DNA of 64,000 nucleotides, taken from assembly GCA_001179505.1 (NCBI GenBank), contig CDMY01000247.1, forward strand, positions 3,958-67,957. The letters are read 5' to 3'. The stretch is from Vitrella brassicaformis. Its lineage: Eukaryota > Sar > Vitrellaceae. Positions 1 through 12,163 of this stretch are shown here, in pieces. The notes under the pieces are model-generated. The model made no database searches and was not told where the DNA came from. It was given only the letters and a program-made list of their open reading frames with translations. A program made the position numbers and the translations under genes. Within the stretch, counting starts at the first letter, position 1; each line of letters starts with the position of its first letter.

Positions 1-220
1 CCATCCACGTCCCCTTCGACTGACTGCCCCTCCCATCCCAGCACTCATCAAGCACACGAAACGCACCCATCCAAGTCCATCCCAGCACTCATCAAGCACA
101 CGAAACGCACCCATCCAAGTCCCCTTCGACTGACTGCCCCTCCCATCCCAGCACTCATCAAGCACACAAAACGCACCCATCCAAGTCCCCTTCGACTGAC
201 TGCCCCTCCCATCCCAGCGC
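1..220. repeat. 67-bp tandem minisatellite
   Basis: About three copies of a roughly 67-bp unit run head to tail, with the words CAGCACTCATCAAGCACACG and CCCTTCGACTGACTGCCCCT recurring in order. One copy is shortened to about 39 bp. The array may continue to the left of the window. Its open frames only encode repeats of the same peptide, so I treat it as non-coding. Confidence 0.85.
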
Positions 221-445
221 TGTGAATCGTTTCGGGTAGGTCGCACGCGTAAAACGGTCGAGGCGGCGCTGCAGCGGGGCCGTGTGTATTCCGGCAAGAT
301 CGCTGCACAGATTCAGCCATTTGATCAACAGCGGCAGCAAAGCTCCCAGACACGCAAGAACAGCCCGGCAACATGAGTTTCGATCCTGGGCGTGCGAGCT
401 CGAATACATTTTGGGACCTTCTCTTTCTCATCGCGCGATTCGTTG

Positions 446-3047
446 ATGGAGGCCGGAAGCAATGAAGATGACGTCAGAAAGGTGATCACTCAGAGGCTGA
501 GACGAGCATGTGGAGATCTTGTGCGTGTCGTGCAGATCTGCGAGGATACAACAGCCCTGGGAGAAGATCTCCACCGTCTACAGTCACGAATCAAGGTGAG
601 ATGAGAGCAACTGGAAAATGCTTGGCTTGTCTCGCCACCTCTGGCTGGTCTTGTGTCTGTGTGTGTCATTGCAGGGGTGTGCCCGTCCTTCTGACAGCAG
701 TGCCGCTCAATGGCTGGATTCGGCAGTGACGCAGCTCTCCGCCGCTGACCTGAGTGTCGCTGGGGCGATAGATGCACTCGGCAATGCGGCAGCGGCCTTG
801 CCCGTGGAAGCGTCTCAAGCTGAGGTGAGAGGGAGAGGCTCTGACAGGCACACAGGACCAGGGGGTTATGTGCAAGAATTGACGGTTGTGCCTGTGTGTG
901 GTGGTGCTGCTTCAGGACACCATGGCTGATGCAGAGGCTGTCACGTCGGCGCCTGCATTCCAACTGATCCATGTGTCGGGGAGGCAGCCGACCGACCGCG
1001 GACCGGTGAGATCAGACAGACAGACAATCCATTCGCCATCCTCTCTGCATCCGTCTGGTCCCATTTCTCTGCTTTTGCATCAATCAGGCGTCCCTTCGTC
1101 TCTCCTCCGATGAGCTGGCGACCCTCTTCGGCTTCCATCAGCCATGGCACCTGACACATGCAGCACCAGCCCTCGGCCACACCGTCTTCAGCTGGGCGGC
1201 TGCCAACTGCACCCACCTCACCATCGACGGATCGAACAAGGGCGGCGTGCGGCACATCTGGGAGAAGATGCCGCCGCAGGTGGCGTACAGATGGGGACAG
1301 CGCATGATCAACCTCACACACATCCACGTCATATTGCCCAAGAGAGATACCCGCTGGTGTCGCGGCATCGTTGTCGGGATCATCGAGGGCAATGCACAAG
1401 CACGCAAGGCACGGAGAGAGCAGCAGGAGGCGGCAGCACAGCCGGAGGACGTTGCGCGACCTCCCGCTTCGTCCATCAAGGTCCTCAGCTTCGAGGAAGA
1501 CACCGAAGTAAAGGCATATTGGACCCGCAGTGAGGCGTCAAGAGAGCCTGGCGATGCTTCCCCCTCGCCCGTCGACTTGTCCAACCTCGAGGAGGTCCGG
1601 GACATGCCGAAGGAGTACGCTTCCGTGCGCGTCGGCGGTCGTGTGTGGCACACGCCGTGCCTGCGAGTCATGACCTTCAAGACCAACTTGATGGATGACG
1701 TCAGTGTGTTGGAGCAGTGGCTGGCGTCATGCGAGCGCCTGGAGGTGTTCGACGACGGCCACGTCCCGCTCTCGTGGGCGGTAACGAACGTCTACGAGAG
1801 CGTCCTCGAGCGCAAGACGAAGATCCTGAGGATGGCCCCCACTGGCAGCACCTCCCTCTCCCGCCTCAGGTCTATCGGCGTTATTCCTCTGCCCATACCA
1901 GAGCAGCTGGGGGAGCTGCCGCCAGAGGAAGAGGTGGCGGCCCTGCGTGAGGTCCTTGTGGCGCGAGGGTGTCGAAGGAGCCTCCGCGAGCTGCATATCC
2001 AGTCCGAGAGGAGACTCACGGCAGACCACAAGGAAATGCTGCGGGAGGTGGGGCTCCTCGCAGAGGAGGTGCTCCATCCTTCCGCCGTCGACCAGCCGCA
2101 GGCCCGGGTGCATCCGGACGGCAGGGACGTCAAGATGGACCTGGAGCTCATCGGGTGGATGAAGAACGAATCACCTCAGGTGGGTTGGTGGGCGGTACAT
2201 GCACTGGCACCTTTCTGCACTGGCAATCCTCGTGCCGTGCCGTTGTGTCCGCCTGTGTACGTGGTGTCAGGTTCAGAAGATCGTGCGTTCGTTCGCTTCG
2301 CTGGCCGATGTCGTGTGCTTCGACTCTCGACCAGGGCATGACGACGCCCAGCTGACGGACCCCGAAGCTGCCGCACACACGACATACTTCCACCGCGCCC
2401 ACACTTTCCGCTGCACGGCGAGACGCCTGTCGGTAGCCGAGCTTGACGGCCTCGCCAAGAACCGTGGCCACCCAGATGCCACAGTGCCGCCACTTGTGCT
2501 TCCGAGATCAATACAAGACGGTCGTCGACGATTCGCCCACCACGGCTTTCCAGTTCCTTCGCCAGATGGGCAGCAACGGGGAGGAGCGGCCTCCACTGTC
2601 GGTGCCGATTCGTGCGTCCCCAGCGGGCATCCTGCAGTCTGACCAAAGCGGGCTGCTGCAATGGTACGTCTCGCATGACCTGCCGGCCATTGACGAGGTG
2701 GACATCGAAGTGAAAGGTGAGAAGTGGCAACGAAGACAGAAGCAGATGCACATGGCGATGCTGCATGGCCTGTTTGCTCTGTCTGCTGTTTCTCCCTCCC
2801 CATCCCCACAGGTGGGCTGCCAACTGGTGCCACGTTCGAGGCCTTCTACGGCTCGCTCATGACCTCCCTCGCTGCCATCGTCGGTGTCCGTGGCGTGCGC
2901 AAGGTGTCTGCCTGCATCTCGGATGCTGATGTGCGTGAGGGCGTCCGCAGGCTGTTCAACGTGCACCTGGCCATGTTCAACTTGCTGGGCGCCCCGTACA
3001 CGGTGTCCATGGTGGACGACACCGTCAGAATCCACAAGCGATCGTGA
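446..3047 (+). CDS. unrecognised protein, six exons, possible +1 frameshift
   Basis: Exons are 446-595, 675-824, 916-1005, 1088-2179, 2271-2716 and 2812-3047. The first four join in phase 0 with GTGAG/GTGGG donors and CAG acceptors. The start is the first ATG of the open frame and the stop is TGA. I recognise no family. The N-terminus is helical and Ala-rich. The large fourth exon has a patterned core (GFHQPWHLTHA, then THLTIDG, YRWGQRM) suggesting a repeat or ligand domain. Exon 5 changes frame near 2460: before it the frame reads LAKN, after it TVATQMPQCRH. Removing one A there restores phase with exon 6 exactly. This is either a sequence error or an inactivating indel. The exon chain is well supported; function is unknown. 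Confidence 0.7.
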
Positions 3048-3737
3048 GGGCGAGGCCGCAGAAGGGTGTGTGCATGCTCCCACTCTGTCAGCGCATTTTT
3101 TCTGTGTGTACTTCACTCCCAGTCCGTCATAACTTATTATTTATCTGTAGACATTTTTGTTGAGGCAGCTCTTTTTGGTGCTCGTGTAGTGCACGGGTAC
3201 ATGCAGCGACGGATATTTCTGATGAGATTGGCCAATGCCTGGGTGTTTTTCCTTGCAGGACGGGGTTCTTCACAAGACACTGTCCTTGAGGTGTGACGTG
3301 ACGACCCTCATGAGACTGTGTGTGTATGCATTGACCTTATCCATGTTTGCTTGTACGGTTCGTTTGTTCGTTCGCCCATCCATCCATCCATCCATCCGTC
3401 CATCCGTCCATCGTATGGATGATAAAACATCCATCCCCAGTGCACACGGTCATCACAGCCGTCGACACCCAACGGACCATGGAGGGAATATCAAATATCA
3501 ACCAACGTACGTACTCACACAAATCCCACCACCCATTCACCCACCCACTCCCCCCCTGATCGTGTGGAAGCAGTCACAAATATACGTATGCCGAAAAACG
3601 AGTCGGAGGATTCAGTCAGTCAGTCAGTCAGCTGTATGCACACACATGCCGCGCGAAAGGAAGTCACCTGTACACGGCTTCCCCCCGCACACACACCCTC
3701 ACACAGACCGACCTCTACACAGCGACTGACCGGCTCG
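3048..3737. other. intergenic, low complexity
   Basis: 3' flank between two convergent genes. It holds a (CATC)n run at about 3377-3412 and a short CAGT run near 3614-3632. No gene is visible. Confidence 0.6.
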
Positions 3738-4907
3738 CTATCCTCCGTCCTCTGTGGCGGCCTCTCTGTCGCTTCTGAGCCATGTGTTGCCCTTGGCCCA
3801 CCCTGCCAGCCATCCCATCCCGAAGAAGGCCTTGTGAGACTCACCGCCGCCCTCCCGAGCCTTGAGAGTGAGGAACTCCTCGTGGCACCGTCTGGCTCGT
3901 TCTTCTCGCGATGATACGAGCAGCTCGGCGATGCGCTCAAACTTCGTCGGGCTGCCCCTTTCGTCCGATGCGTGATACAAAAAAAGAGAGATAGACGCAC
4001 AGTTGACGGGACAGTCGGTGTGGTTCGTCTGTCTTGGTTGCCTCCTCGCCTACCAGGTCTGACGGATGACGGCCTGATGCTCCCTCACGTCCGGCCTCTC
4101 CCAATAGTCAGAACTGCATCAAACAGCACATATCATATGCGGGAATACATGTGTGCCAACGCCACATCCCCTTCCTCCCTCCTCCCCCTCTCCCCGCGCT
4201 CACCCGGGTCTGATGCCGCGAGTGCTCAGCGACAGGAGGAACGGGTCCGTCGTAACGGCAGGCACCTCCCCATCCCCACCGCCGCCCCGCTGCCCGTACC
4301 GGCATGGTGCATCGTCCCCGTACTCGGCTATGTCCGTTGGCCGGTTGGTCATGTTCTTGGCCTTGCTGAGGTCCAGTGGCGCAGGGCGCTTGGCCGACAG
4401 GCGCTGGTTGGGATGGCTGTCGTCATCGCCACGGGAAGGCGGCCTGACCTGTGGCTGTGTCAGCGGCGTGGCGAACGTGACGAAGTCGTCGAACTCAAGG
4501 CCGTCGAGCCATTCCGTTGTGTCGGTGAGGTGGTTAATCGCCCCCTCCACATCTGAATGAGCCGACACAACACACGACAGCACGCCGTACAAACAAACTG
4601 CAGCGTTCGCACAAGGTTCTCCGAGTCATCCGTTCTTACGGTGCAGGGCGATGTCGCTGGCCTCGGCTTCCTGCTCTACTGCCCCCTCCGCAGCGCACTC
4701 GCCGCACAGCACGCTGCCCATGCCGCGGCATTCGGCTTGCCGATTCCTTCTCTTTCGAGCTCGCAGATCTCCGATCGGACGAGATTTCTCCAATGACGCT
4801 TGCTCTGGCTTGGCTGCTGAGGTGCAGTGCACGTGTGCCTGTTTGTGACGAAGAGCGCGCCTTTGGTTGGTGCGCTCCTGCTGCTTTTCCACCAGAGCTT
4901 CGCCCAT
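3738..4907 (-). CDS. unrecognised charged protein, three exons
   Basis: Exons 4907-4640, 4552-4204 and 3952-3738 join with consistent phases through donors GTAAGA and GTGAGC. Start at ATG 4907 is a guess, since no upstream exon could be tied in; stop is TAG. The product of about 276 residues is rich in Arg, Glu and Lys. It has a basic first exon (RARKRRNRQ), a middle part with DGLEFDDFVTF, and a C-terminal helical stretch (FERIAELLVSSREERARR). No known domain is recognised. A possible donor at 3844 (GTGAGT) would shorten the last exon. Confidence 0.5.
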
Positions 4908-6090
4908 CTGATCTCGGCCTTTTGGCCAGCTTGCCTGTACTGCCGTTATGTCTACGCAGTGGTGGGTTCTGTCGCGTGAATGCGTGTCCATATCACACAC
5001 ACAGGCAGGCTTCATCGTAGGTAGGGGATGGGGTGTGGTTGTGTGTCAGTTTGTCAGCAGGCATCCGGCTCACTGCATACTGCATCGTCAGTCGCAGAGC
5101 AAGGTCAGAAGGCAGACTGCATCTCATGCGACAGTTGCCCAAAGGCCACAAGGCCTACGTTTCTCTTCCTTGCGGCGCCTACGTGTCATTCGTGTTTGTG
5201 CTTCCCGCTCTCAGACTCGTGTGGGTGAGGGCATTCGTTTCGTCAGCAAAATCACTTGGTCTTTGCGTGTCGTTCAACCAACCCAGAAGCATTCAGACAA
5301 TGCCCTTGGCAGTCTCCCATCCACGTGTGTCTGTCACACGCATCAGGTCCATCACACCTATGCACATGTGTCTGCATGAATGAGCATAGCAGAGCCGCAA
5401 GGCCAATGACGCTACCGGGACACCAGACACCGAGCGGCTGTCCACCCATGCACTACCAACGAACACTCCAGTCTGCCCGTCACCGGAAGGCAACACACCA
5501 CACACCAGAGACAGACGTGCAACTATACACACACACTGCCCTCCTTCTCCCTGTCAGACCAGTACTGTACACCCAGCCGGGCACAACCGGGCCAGAACAG
5601 CGTACACTCAAGCAGCGGACAACGCGTCCGCCAATCACCCATCAACACACCAGCAGTGGACGACGCGCCGCTAACCCCTCATTACACGTGAGCATATTAG
5701 CTGACACGTGCGGCCACCAGCCGAAGATAGCCGGTTGTCTTTGCGGAAGAAAGACCTCCTGGCCCGCAGCCGCCTGCCGTCACCAACATCAGCTGCGCCA
5801 ACACCCAGGGAACGATGCACACGCCTGTCATACAGACAGACAGACAGACACAGAGAGAGAGAGAGAGATGAATGAGTGGTCTCTCCCTCTCCCTCTCCCT
5901 GTTCTGAGTCTGACCGTCTTGCCGGCGCGTCTGTTGATCCCCCGCCTCCACTCATCCCTCCTCCTCGACCAGCCATGCAGAACCGACATATTCGGTCTGG
6001 AGGGACCAAGACGGCTACTGCCTTCCTCTCGACCTCTTCACCATCCTATTGCCCTGCGGTCATACCATAACGAGTCAAGATCATCAATCT
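4908..6090. other. no gene supported
   Basis: Long open frames exist on both strands but they are Cys/His/Thr-rich translations of simple sequence with no splice-supported structure. The stretch includes CAGACAGA and GA runs at about 5830-5868. Confidence 0.45.
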
Positions 6091-6094
6091 TGTT

Positions 6095-6420
6095 GCTGCC
6101 TTGTGAAGCTGTGTTGTTTGCCGTCGGCTTGGCTCCCCAGTCGTCACCGTCGGCCTCAGTGGCCGCCCTGACCTCCCCGCCCTCTCCGTTGGGCGTCATG
6201 GCGCCGCCCGACCCACTCACACCGCTCACTGCCGTCGAGTCGCCTGAATGGCACACAGACACACACACATGCATCGAGACCAATGTGCCGGTGGATGAAG
6301 GCTGCTCACTGGGGATGTGCTGCGGCTGCATCTCACCCTGTGACCACTTGGCTGGCGGAGAGGGTTCGTTGTGTAGGGTTTATGACCCTTCAGGGTTTGT
6401 CAAACCCTGCACCCCGTCGT
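6095..6420 (-). repeat. duplicated 5' fragment of the FKBP-TPR gene region
   Basis: Read on the minus strand this matches 53,960-54,290 plus strand closely. It includes the leader MQPQHIPS, the segment GDSTAVSGVSGSGGAMTP and the peptide EADGDDWGAKPTAN found at the start of the FKBP-TPR gene, and an upstream motif of AGGGTTT words flanking a perfect copy of CCACTTGGCTGGCGGAGAGG. After PTAN the similarity ends and the frame runs into an unrelated tail, so this is a gene fragment, not a second gene. Confidence 0.8.
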
Positions 6421-6594
6421 CAGGAGCATCGAATCAATCGCCCTCGGCAGACTTCTTCAGTGAGAGCGGCGCTTTGGGTCAGGCAGGAGCCGGGCAGACA
6501 CACCAGTGGCACACCACCATCGCTCACGAGCATCTCGTACGCCCGGCGGTGGGCAGATGACAGCACAATAAGCGCTTCTTCACGACTAGCTTCA

Positions 6595-6690
6595 CGAGGT
6601 GTTTGCCTGCTTGTGTGGATTGCTTGTGTATGCAGGTCTCATGCAGCCTGTGAGCGTTGAGTGCGGTGTTTGCGGCGGTGTAGCGGCTTG
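6595..6690 (+). repeat. dispersed repeat, direct copy of about 53,815-53,890
   Basis: The words GGATTGCTTGTGT, TCATGCAGCCTGTGAGCGTT and GTGTTTGCGGCGG recur in the same order and orientation near 53.8 kb, although the neighbouring 6.1-6.4 kb block is inverted relative to that region. Confidence 0.7.
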
Positions 6691-6919
6691 TGAGTGACGA
6701 TTGGTCTGTTGAGTGTGCAGAGCCGACAAACCAGTTTGACAAAGCCACTTCCAACTGCCGTCTATCTGCCGCTCATCGCCACCACAGGCAGCTGGCAACC
6801 GACAGTCCTCCCTGCGTTTAGTCCTCCCCCTTTAGTCCTCCCTGCCTCTCCGCAGATCACGACGACGGCCGCAGCCAAGCGGCTGACCTTGCCGACATCT
6901 CTGACCTGACAGCTCCAGC

Positions 6920-7619
6920 ATGATAACGAGATGGATAGAGATCACTGGGGGGGATGGCTTCTCTGCGCATTTGTGTTGTGATGTCGTGGCTCTCGACGAC
7001 ATCAATGCGGATCTCATCGACCTGAGGAAGGCCGTCTTCAACCAGAAGAAGGCAATCGTCAGGAGTCACGTTCGGAATCCCCTCGCTGGCGGTACGCGAC
7101 ACGTGTGGGGTGAGTGGACATCATGTGTCTGTCGAACGACTGTGTTTGTGTTCCGTCAGAGCTGTGGCTCTATTTCCGAGGCAAAAGCGGAAGCTTTTGC
7201 AGACTCGACCAGCGTGTGGTGGACGAGTTTCCCATAGAGGGAAAGGCCAACCGGGACAAACGGCATGGACAGGACGAGGCACACGCCATACCCATGTGCG
7301 CCATCACCAACAAACGGGAGTGGAAGGTAAGTACTTAATGTGATTCGGGTGAATGCTCTCTCTGTGCGGGTGTGTGTTTCTGTGCGTGTGTGTGTGTGTG
7401 TGTGATCCCATCGATCAGGCGTGGGAGAGGGAGGTGGCCGTGGGCATGACGTGGGGTAGGCTGGTCTCACTGGGAGACCGGTTGGCGTCCCCGTTCGACC
7501 TGCTGCCCCGCGTCCCGTCGATCGGCCACACACACACCCGGCGCGGCAGCGGCAGAGTGCCTCTCCTCCACGAGCCAGCAACCGTCGTCACAGACGAGGG
7601 GGAGGAGACCAGCACATAG
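6920..7619 (+). CDS. unrecognised small protein, three exons
   Basis: Exons 6920-7109, 7160-7326 and 7419-7619 join perfectly in phase; donors are GTGAGT and GTAAGT, acceptors CAG. The product is 185 residues, starting MITRWIEITGG and ending GEETST before TAG. Exon 1 has a compact pattern (DDINADLIDLRKAVFNQKKA) that loosely recalls the ubiquitin-like N-terminus of Crinkler-type proteins, but the match is too weak to name. Exon 2 holds LWLYFRGKSG; exon 3 is a charged helix. It could also be a longer gene with an unseen 5' exon. Confidence 0.65.
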
Positions 7620-9245
7620 CCATGAACCGAGGCCTTCCACAATCCGAGCCGCAGAGAGGAGAGTCGGAACTGGACATGGTCGTGTGCCAACAAGTCTGGG
7701 GACTGGGGGCTTAAGTAAGGTGTCCATCTTTTTTCTTAGTAGCTACGAAGGTGATTGTGTGCCCCCTTAGGTGCCTGCCGTTGTTGAGTGTCGTGTGAGC
7801 GTCGTGTTGTGTGTTTATTGGTCACGACGTCTTCGTGTGTAGAGCTGTGCTTGGCTTGGCTTGTATGCATGTATACGATTTGTGTCAACCACTGGGACGG
7901 ACACTGACTGGCTGAACCTACCTGCACTGTATGGCTGTCTGTCTGTACACAAGCTCACACTGACCACACCGACGCACAGTCACCTCACACACACACACAC
8001 ACACCATGTTCAAAGCAGCCCACGTGTTTGAGTGAGTCGGGACTGCAGAGATCGATGTGTGATGGGTGAGACATGCCAAGGTGCGATTGATTCAGTCATA
8101 CAGTCCGCCATACACGCAGACAGCCATACCATCGATCACACCACATGCACTCTCCACACCACGAGCCCACGATGACGGTAAAGGTCAACGTCATCCATAC
8201 CCAGCCAGCCAGCCAACCAAGTCAGCCTGTACACAGGCCTGTCTGTCTGTCTGTCTGTCTGTCTGCGAATGGAGGTATGAGAAGAATCGATCCATCAGGG
8301 CATATTCTGTACGAGCGTTGTGTTGTGTCTGTGTTGTGCCTGTACAGATCAGTGTGTGACAGGATGTGTGGTAAGACCCGTGACACTTTGATATGTCTCG
8401 TGAGGGAGCCGGCCAAAGTTGATGAGGGACAGCTGCACACACTGATTCAATTGTTCAGTCCACCATACATGCACACAATCGCATCCACTCTGAAGCCATC
8501 AAGCCAGCCAGCCAGCCAGCCAGCCGACCCAGTGCGTCGCACACGGCTGTCTGCACAAATATGTACACATATATGCAAACAGATATGGAGATAGAGATAG
8601 AGGAAGGCACGCCAGGTAGCAGGCAGATTCCTCATGCATGAAATGGCGGGTCAGTATCAGCCGCCCAGCCAGCCATCGCCCCATGACCACCCAGACAGAC
8701 CATCACGCACTGCAGCCAGCCAACCCTTCATGGAGCCGCACAAGTCAGCCAAGTCAGTCTGTACACCCCACCCCCCCGTCTCTATGAATCGACACGAATG
8801 TATTGATGAGGACACGCCCGCCCCGGACACGCCACTCATCAACACACGAAGAAACAAAGAATTCTGGGAGGCAGAGTAGAGTCGACACGCATGGACAGGG
8901 AGATATGGTTGGTATATGTAACAAGAAACGAGGGGAGAGAGGCGTACGAGTGAGTGGATCGACATGTGATGTGTGTGTCATGTCGTCCAGCCCGGCACAC
9001 CAACCCACATCACACCATGGCAAAAGGAGAGAAGAGAGGCAGGTCCATCCATGGGTAGGATGGGCAGGCAGGCAGGTGTCCATCATCGGTCAGCTAAGTA
9101 GAAGACGACGAGCTCTGAGGTCGACGCCGCCCCGACCACTGCACACATGAATGCACGAAAGAAATAAGAGACAAGACAGTCTCGTTCGTTGTCGTGTGTG
9201 GATTCCTTTGCACGTGCGCACGCACCTGTGATTGGCTATCTGTCA
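7620..9245. other. repeat-rich intergenic region
   Basis: No gene is supported in about 1.6 kb. It holds TG/CA runs, a (CTGT)n run near 8238-8263, and CAGC/CAGCCAGC runs near 8500-8525. The block 7840-8050 recurs at 53,425-53,580. Confidence 0.6.
7840..8050 (+). repeat. dispersed repeat, copy 1
   Basis: Words GTGTAGAGCTGTGCTTGGCTT, TGGGACGGACACTGACT and CACGTGTTTGAGTGA appear in the same order and orientation at 53,425-53,580, with small indels. It has no coding frame. Confidence 0.75.
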
Positions 9246-11932
9246 TCACTTGAGCGCTGGCAGAGCACACAGCTTGCTGAATGCCAGGTGGAAGTCGGTG
9301 GGCCTCGAGCCGTCACCCTGGGGCTCCTCGGTGCTCCACGCAGCGATGTACGCCCACGACCGCTCGTCCCCCTCCATCGGCCGGTTCATGTGCACGCTGA
9401 TGTGCGCCGCACAGCCGTCGCCCTCCTTGTCGCCACAGAGGATGAGCAGCCGACACGAGGTGTCGTCGCCGATGACGTAGTCGATGGTGCGGCAGCCGTT
9501 TTTGACGAAGTTGATCGTGTCCCGCGTCACGGGGTCGCACTGGTCGATCATCTTCTGTGTCACCAAGTCGCAGCGAATCTCCTGCTCGTTCACGGTGACC
9601 TTGTCTGCACACACATACACACACACACACACTGGTTCTGTCAATCTGTGTATCATTTCATTCTGCGCAGAACGGACCTCGCCGATAGAGCGGCGGAGGC
9701 TCGTTCATCATGCTTGCGATCTGGTCGAACTGCGCCGTCTGCCGCCCCCAGGTCTTGCCATGCATCAAGCACGCCCTCTCCGTACTCATCCTGAGAGCGG
9801 GAAACACACAAAGAGCCGAGCCGACTTGCTCATTCAGTCACTTGAGTGAGTCGCTCGCTGCCCTGCCCACCTCTCTATGATCATCCCGCTGAAGCTACCG
9901 TAATCGACACGCCTGTCTGCAAAGAGAGAGAGAGATATATATAGAGAGGCAAGAAGGAAGATGAGCATGCCCCTCTCATGGTTGGTTGGTGCTTCACCCT
10001 CCCCTCCCCTCCGTCCCTTCCACTGCTTACATCTGCACGGGGGATCGTTGGCATCCACAGGACCCAGCAAACGGACCAGAAGGATCTTTTGCAAGGGTCG
10101 GTACGGGAATATCAAGGTCCCGCCCATCATATCAAACCCGTGCGCACCCCCCGGCAAGCCCCCCAGCCGCTCCAACTCCATCCCTCTGCCCAGTCGATGC
10201 CCAACGAGTGACCACTGCCGGATGGCGGGCGGGCGGCTGTCGAAGACGACCTTGCTGCCCACCCGCCCGACGTCGTCAGCCGTCAGCTCGATGGGCAGCG
10301 ACTCGACCCGCCCGTGGTGCTTGGCCAGCCGCAGCAGGCCACCACTGCCCGTCTAGTCGCCCCCACTCTCAATCACATAGGCAAATTTGACCAGCCGGAA
10401 CGGCCAGGAAGCATCCCGCCGCCGACGGGCCTGCTGCGGCCGACGGAGCCGCTTGAGCCGACGCAGCCCCTCGAAGGCCATGACGCCGGCGAGGCCCTTG
10501 ACCTGCAGGACGCCGTCGACGTGGCGCACGAGTTGTCTTGCGACGGCCCGTCCGACAGCGGGGGCGGTGGCGGCGAGGGAGCTGTTGATCTGTGCGAGTG
10601 TGGTGTCGGGCTGCTGGTGGAGGTTGATGAGCGGCAGGAGTGTGTGGCACATGATGGCGTCGGGGACGGCATGCAGCCGGCGGACGAACTCCACAGCCTC
10701 AATCTGACGCAGAGGAACGGAACACACAGACAAGACATGTCAGCTGATCAGCAGGCTAAAACGGCACGTGTGGCACAACACACATACCTTCTCCTTGCGC
10801 TCTTCCGTGGTATCGGTACTCTGCTCAGCGCCGCTGCCGTCGTCGACTCGGCTGCTGCGGCCCCAGATCGTGCTACTCGGGCGCCAAACTGAAGTGCTGC
10901 CCTGTGGAGCGAAGGCGCATCCACCGGCCCGCTGTGTCCACTCAGTCAGTCGTACCTGTGCGTCTTCTGTGGCCCCGCTGGCCGACGGCTGCTGCACAAG
11001 AATCAAGCCACCAACCAAGGACAGCACGCCAGTCGGTGCTGTGTGTGTGCGTCAGTCAGTCAGTCGGTCAGTCGCCCACCCACCTCCGCTAAGAGCGACG
11101 GGAGCGTCCCACACCAGCCGCCGGCATCCACCTCGTTGGCTCGACAGACCAACGAAAACTCCTTGAAGCGGCCCTCGATCTGAACCAATCAATCACACAT
11201 ACAGATGGACACACACACGAGTCATCCACACACGGACGGTTCGTGTGTGTGCGGACCAGTGCTAAGCCTTGCAGTCGTTTGGCCTGGTGCTTCAGTGCGG
11301 CCAGCGCCTCAGAAACACCAATGGTGGCACCCTCGAGCATCGGCAGCCGGCTGTCCGCCACAGACCCCTGCATCCACAAGACACACATAGCCAAAGGACG
11401 GATGGACGGATGGATGGAAGACATGCTATGAGTTGACCGACTCACTGACTGACCTTCTCAGCCAGGAAACTGATCGTGGCACCCAAGTTGCGGCCCAACT
11501 GCACACACACAAGAGCGACCGGGACACATGTATGTCACTCCCTCCACCAGCTGCACCCATCGCTGGCCATCGACCCATCCCTGCTGCTCTCACCTGCGAG
11601 TGTAACGCAGCAATCTGCTCCTGCAGCTCTCGCAGACGCGCCAACGAATCAGTGAACCGCTGCAAAGCCACATGACACCAATGGCGAGCGGCCGGACGAG
11701 CGCTTGGCGCGTGTGTATCGCTGCATGCGTCTTCTCTCACCGCCAGTCGGTCATCTTGTGTGCCGATCTGGTCGCTGAGTGGTGCCAACGTGTTGCCGAA
11801 CAGACTGCTGCTACTTACACCTGAACCGACACAAACACACACGGCGCACACCCATCCCTCTCCCAGCCAATCAATTAGCCCACCTGCCGCAGCTGATGTC
11901 GATGACGATGCCGATGGTCCCGCGCCGTTCAT
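9246..11932 (-). CDS. unrecognised coiled-coil protein, 12 exons, in-frame UAG
   Basis: Twelve exons (11932-11884, 11820-11741, 11659-11594, 11498-11454, 11367-11257, 11179-11084, 10991-10956, 10901-10788, 10703-10031, 9916-9871, 9790-9678, 9604-9246) join with all phases consistent and encode 595 codons. The N-terminal third is helical (LARLRELQEQIAALHSQ). The C-terminal half holds VGSKVVFDSRPPAIRQ and HMNRPMEGDERSWAYIAAW. The protein is a diverged paralogue of the gene at 26.6-28.6 kb: both share a YVI motif, HxGR 18 residues later, and an FDSR-x5-RQ-x-SL block. A TAG at 10355-10353 (codon 316) interrupts the large exon. In the ungapped alignment it falls on a Trp of the paralogue. No acceptable intron removes it. 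Either a pseudogene or a recoded stop. Confidence 0.7.
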
Positions 11933-12163
11933 TCTGAGGCCTCCTCGCGGAACCGACAGAGTGGCGCAGCGACTGAGGACACAATCTAACCGAATCGACG
12001 AGGAAATCCGGGAGCTGCCGGCGCTCACAATTGCCGTGCGGTTGAATTGATTGAATGCGTGGAAGTGTTCGGTCGTTCCACACACGCAGGGTTTCCCCCC
12101 GCAGGGTTTGCAGGGTTCATGTAAACGTTCTCTTTTTGGGTGACCTGCCATCATCCTCACCTG
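11933..12163. promoter_or_regulatory. shared intergenic region of a divergent pair
   Basis: 231 bp separate the two start codons of opposite-strand genes. It includes AGGGTTT-like words (CAGGGTTT twice near 12,088-12,112). No core promoter motif can be named from sequence alone. Confidence 0.35.

Noticed and set aside
6360-6420. AGGGTTT-like words resembling telomere repeats (also near 12,090 and 38,490)
   Set aside because: Only two or three degenerate words at each place; too few to call interstitial telomere.
5256-6560. 434-codon open frame on the plus strand
   Set aside because: Composition is biased to Cys, His, Thr and Pro, it is antisense to the duplicated FKBP fragment, and no family or splice structure supports it.
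8235-8525. Regularly spaced repeats checked as a possible CRISPR array
   Set aside because: They are simple CTGT and CAGC microsatellites without unique spacers, in a eukaryotic genome.
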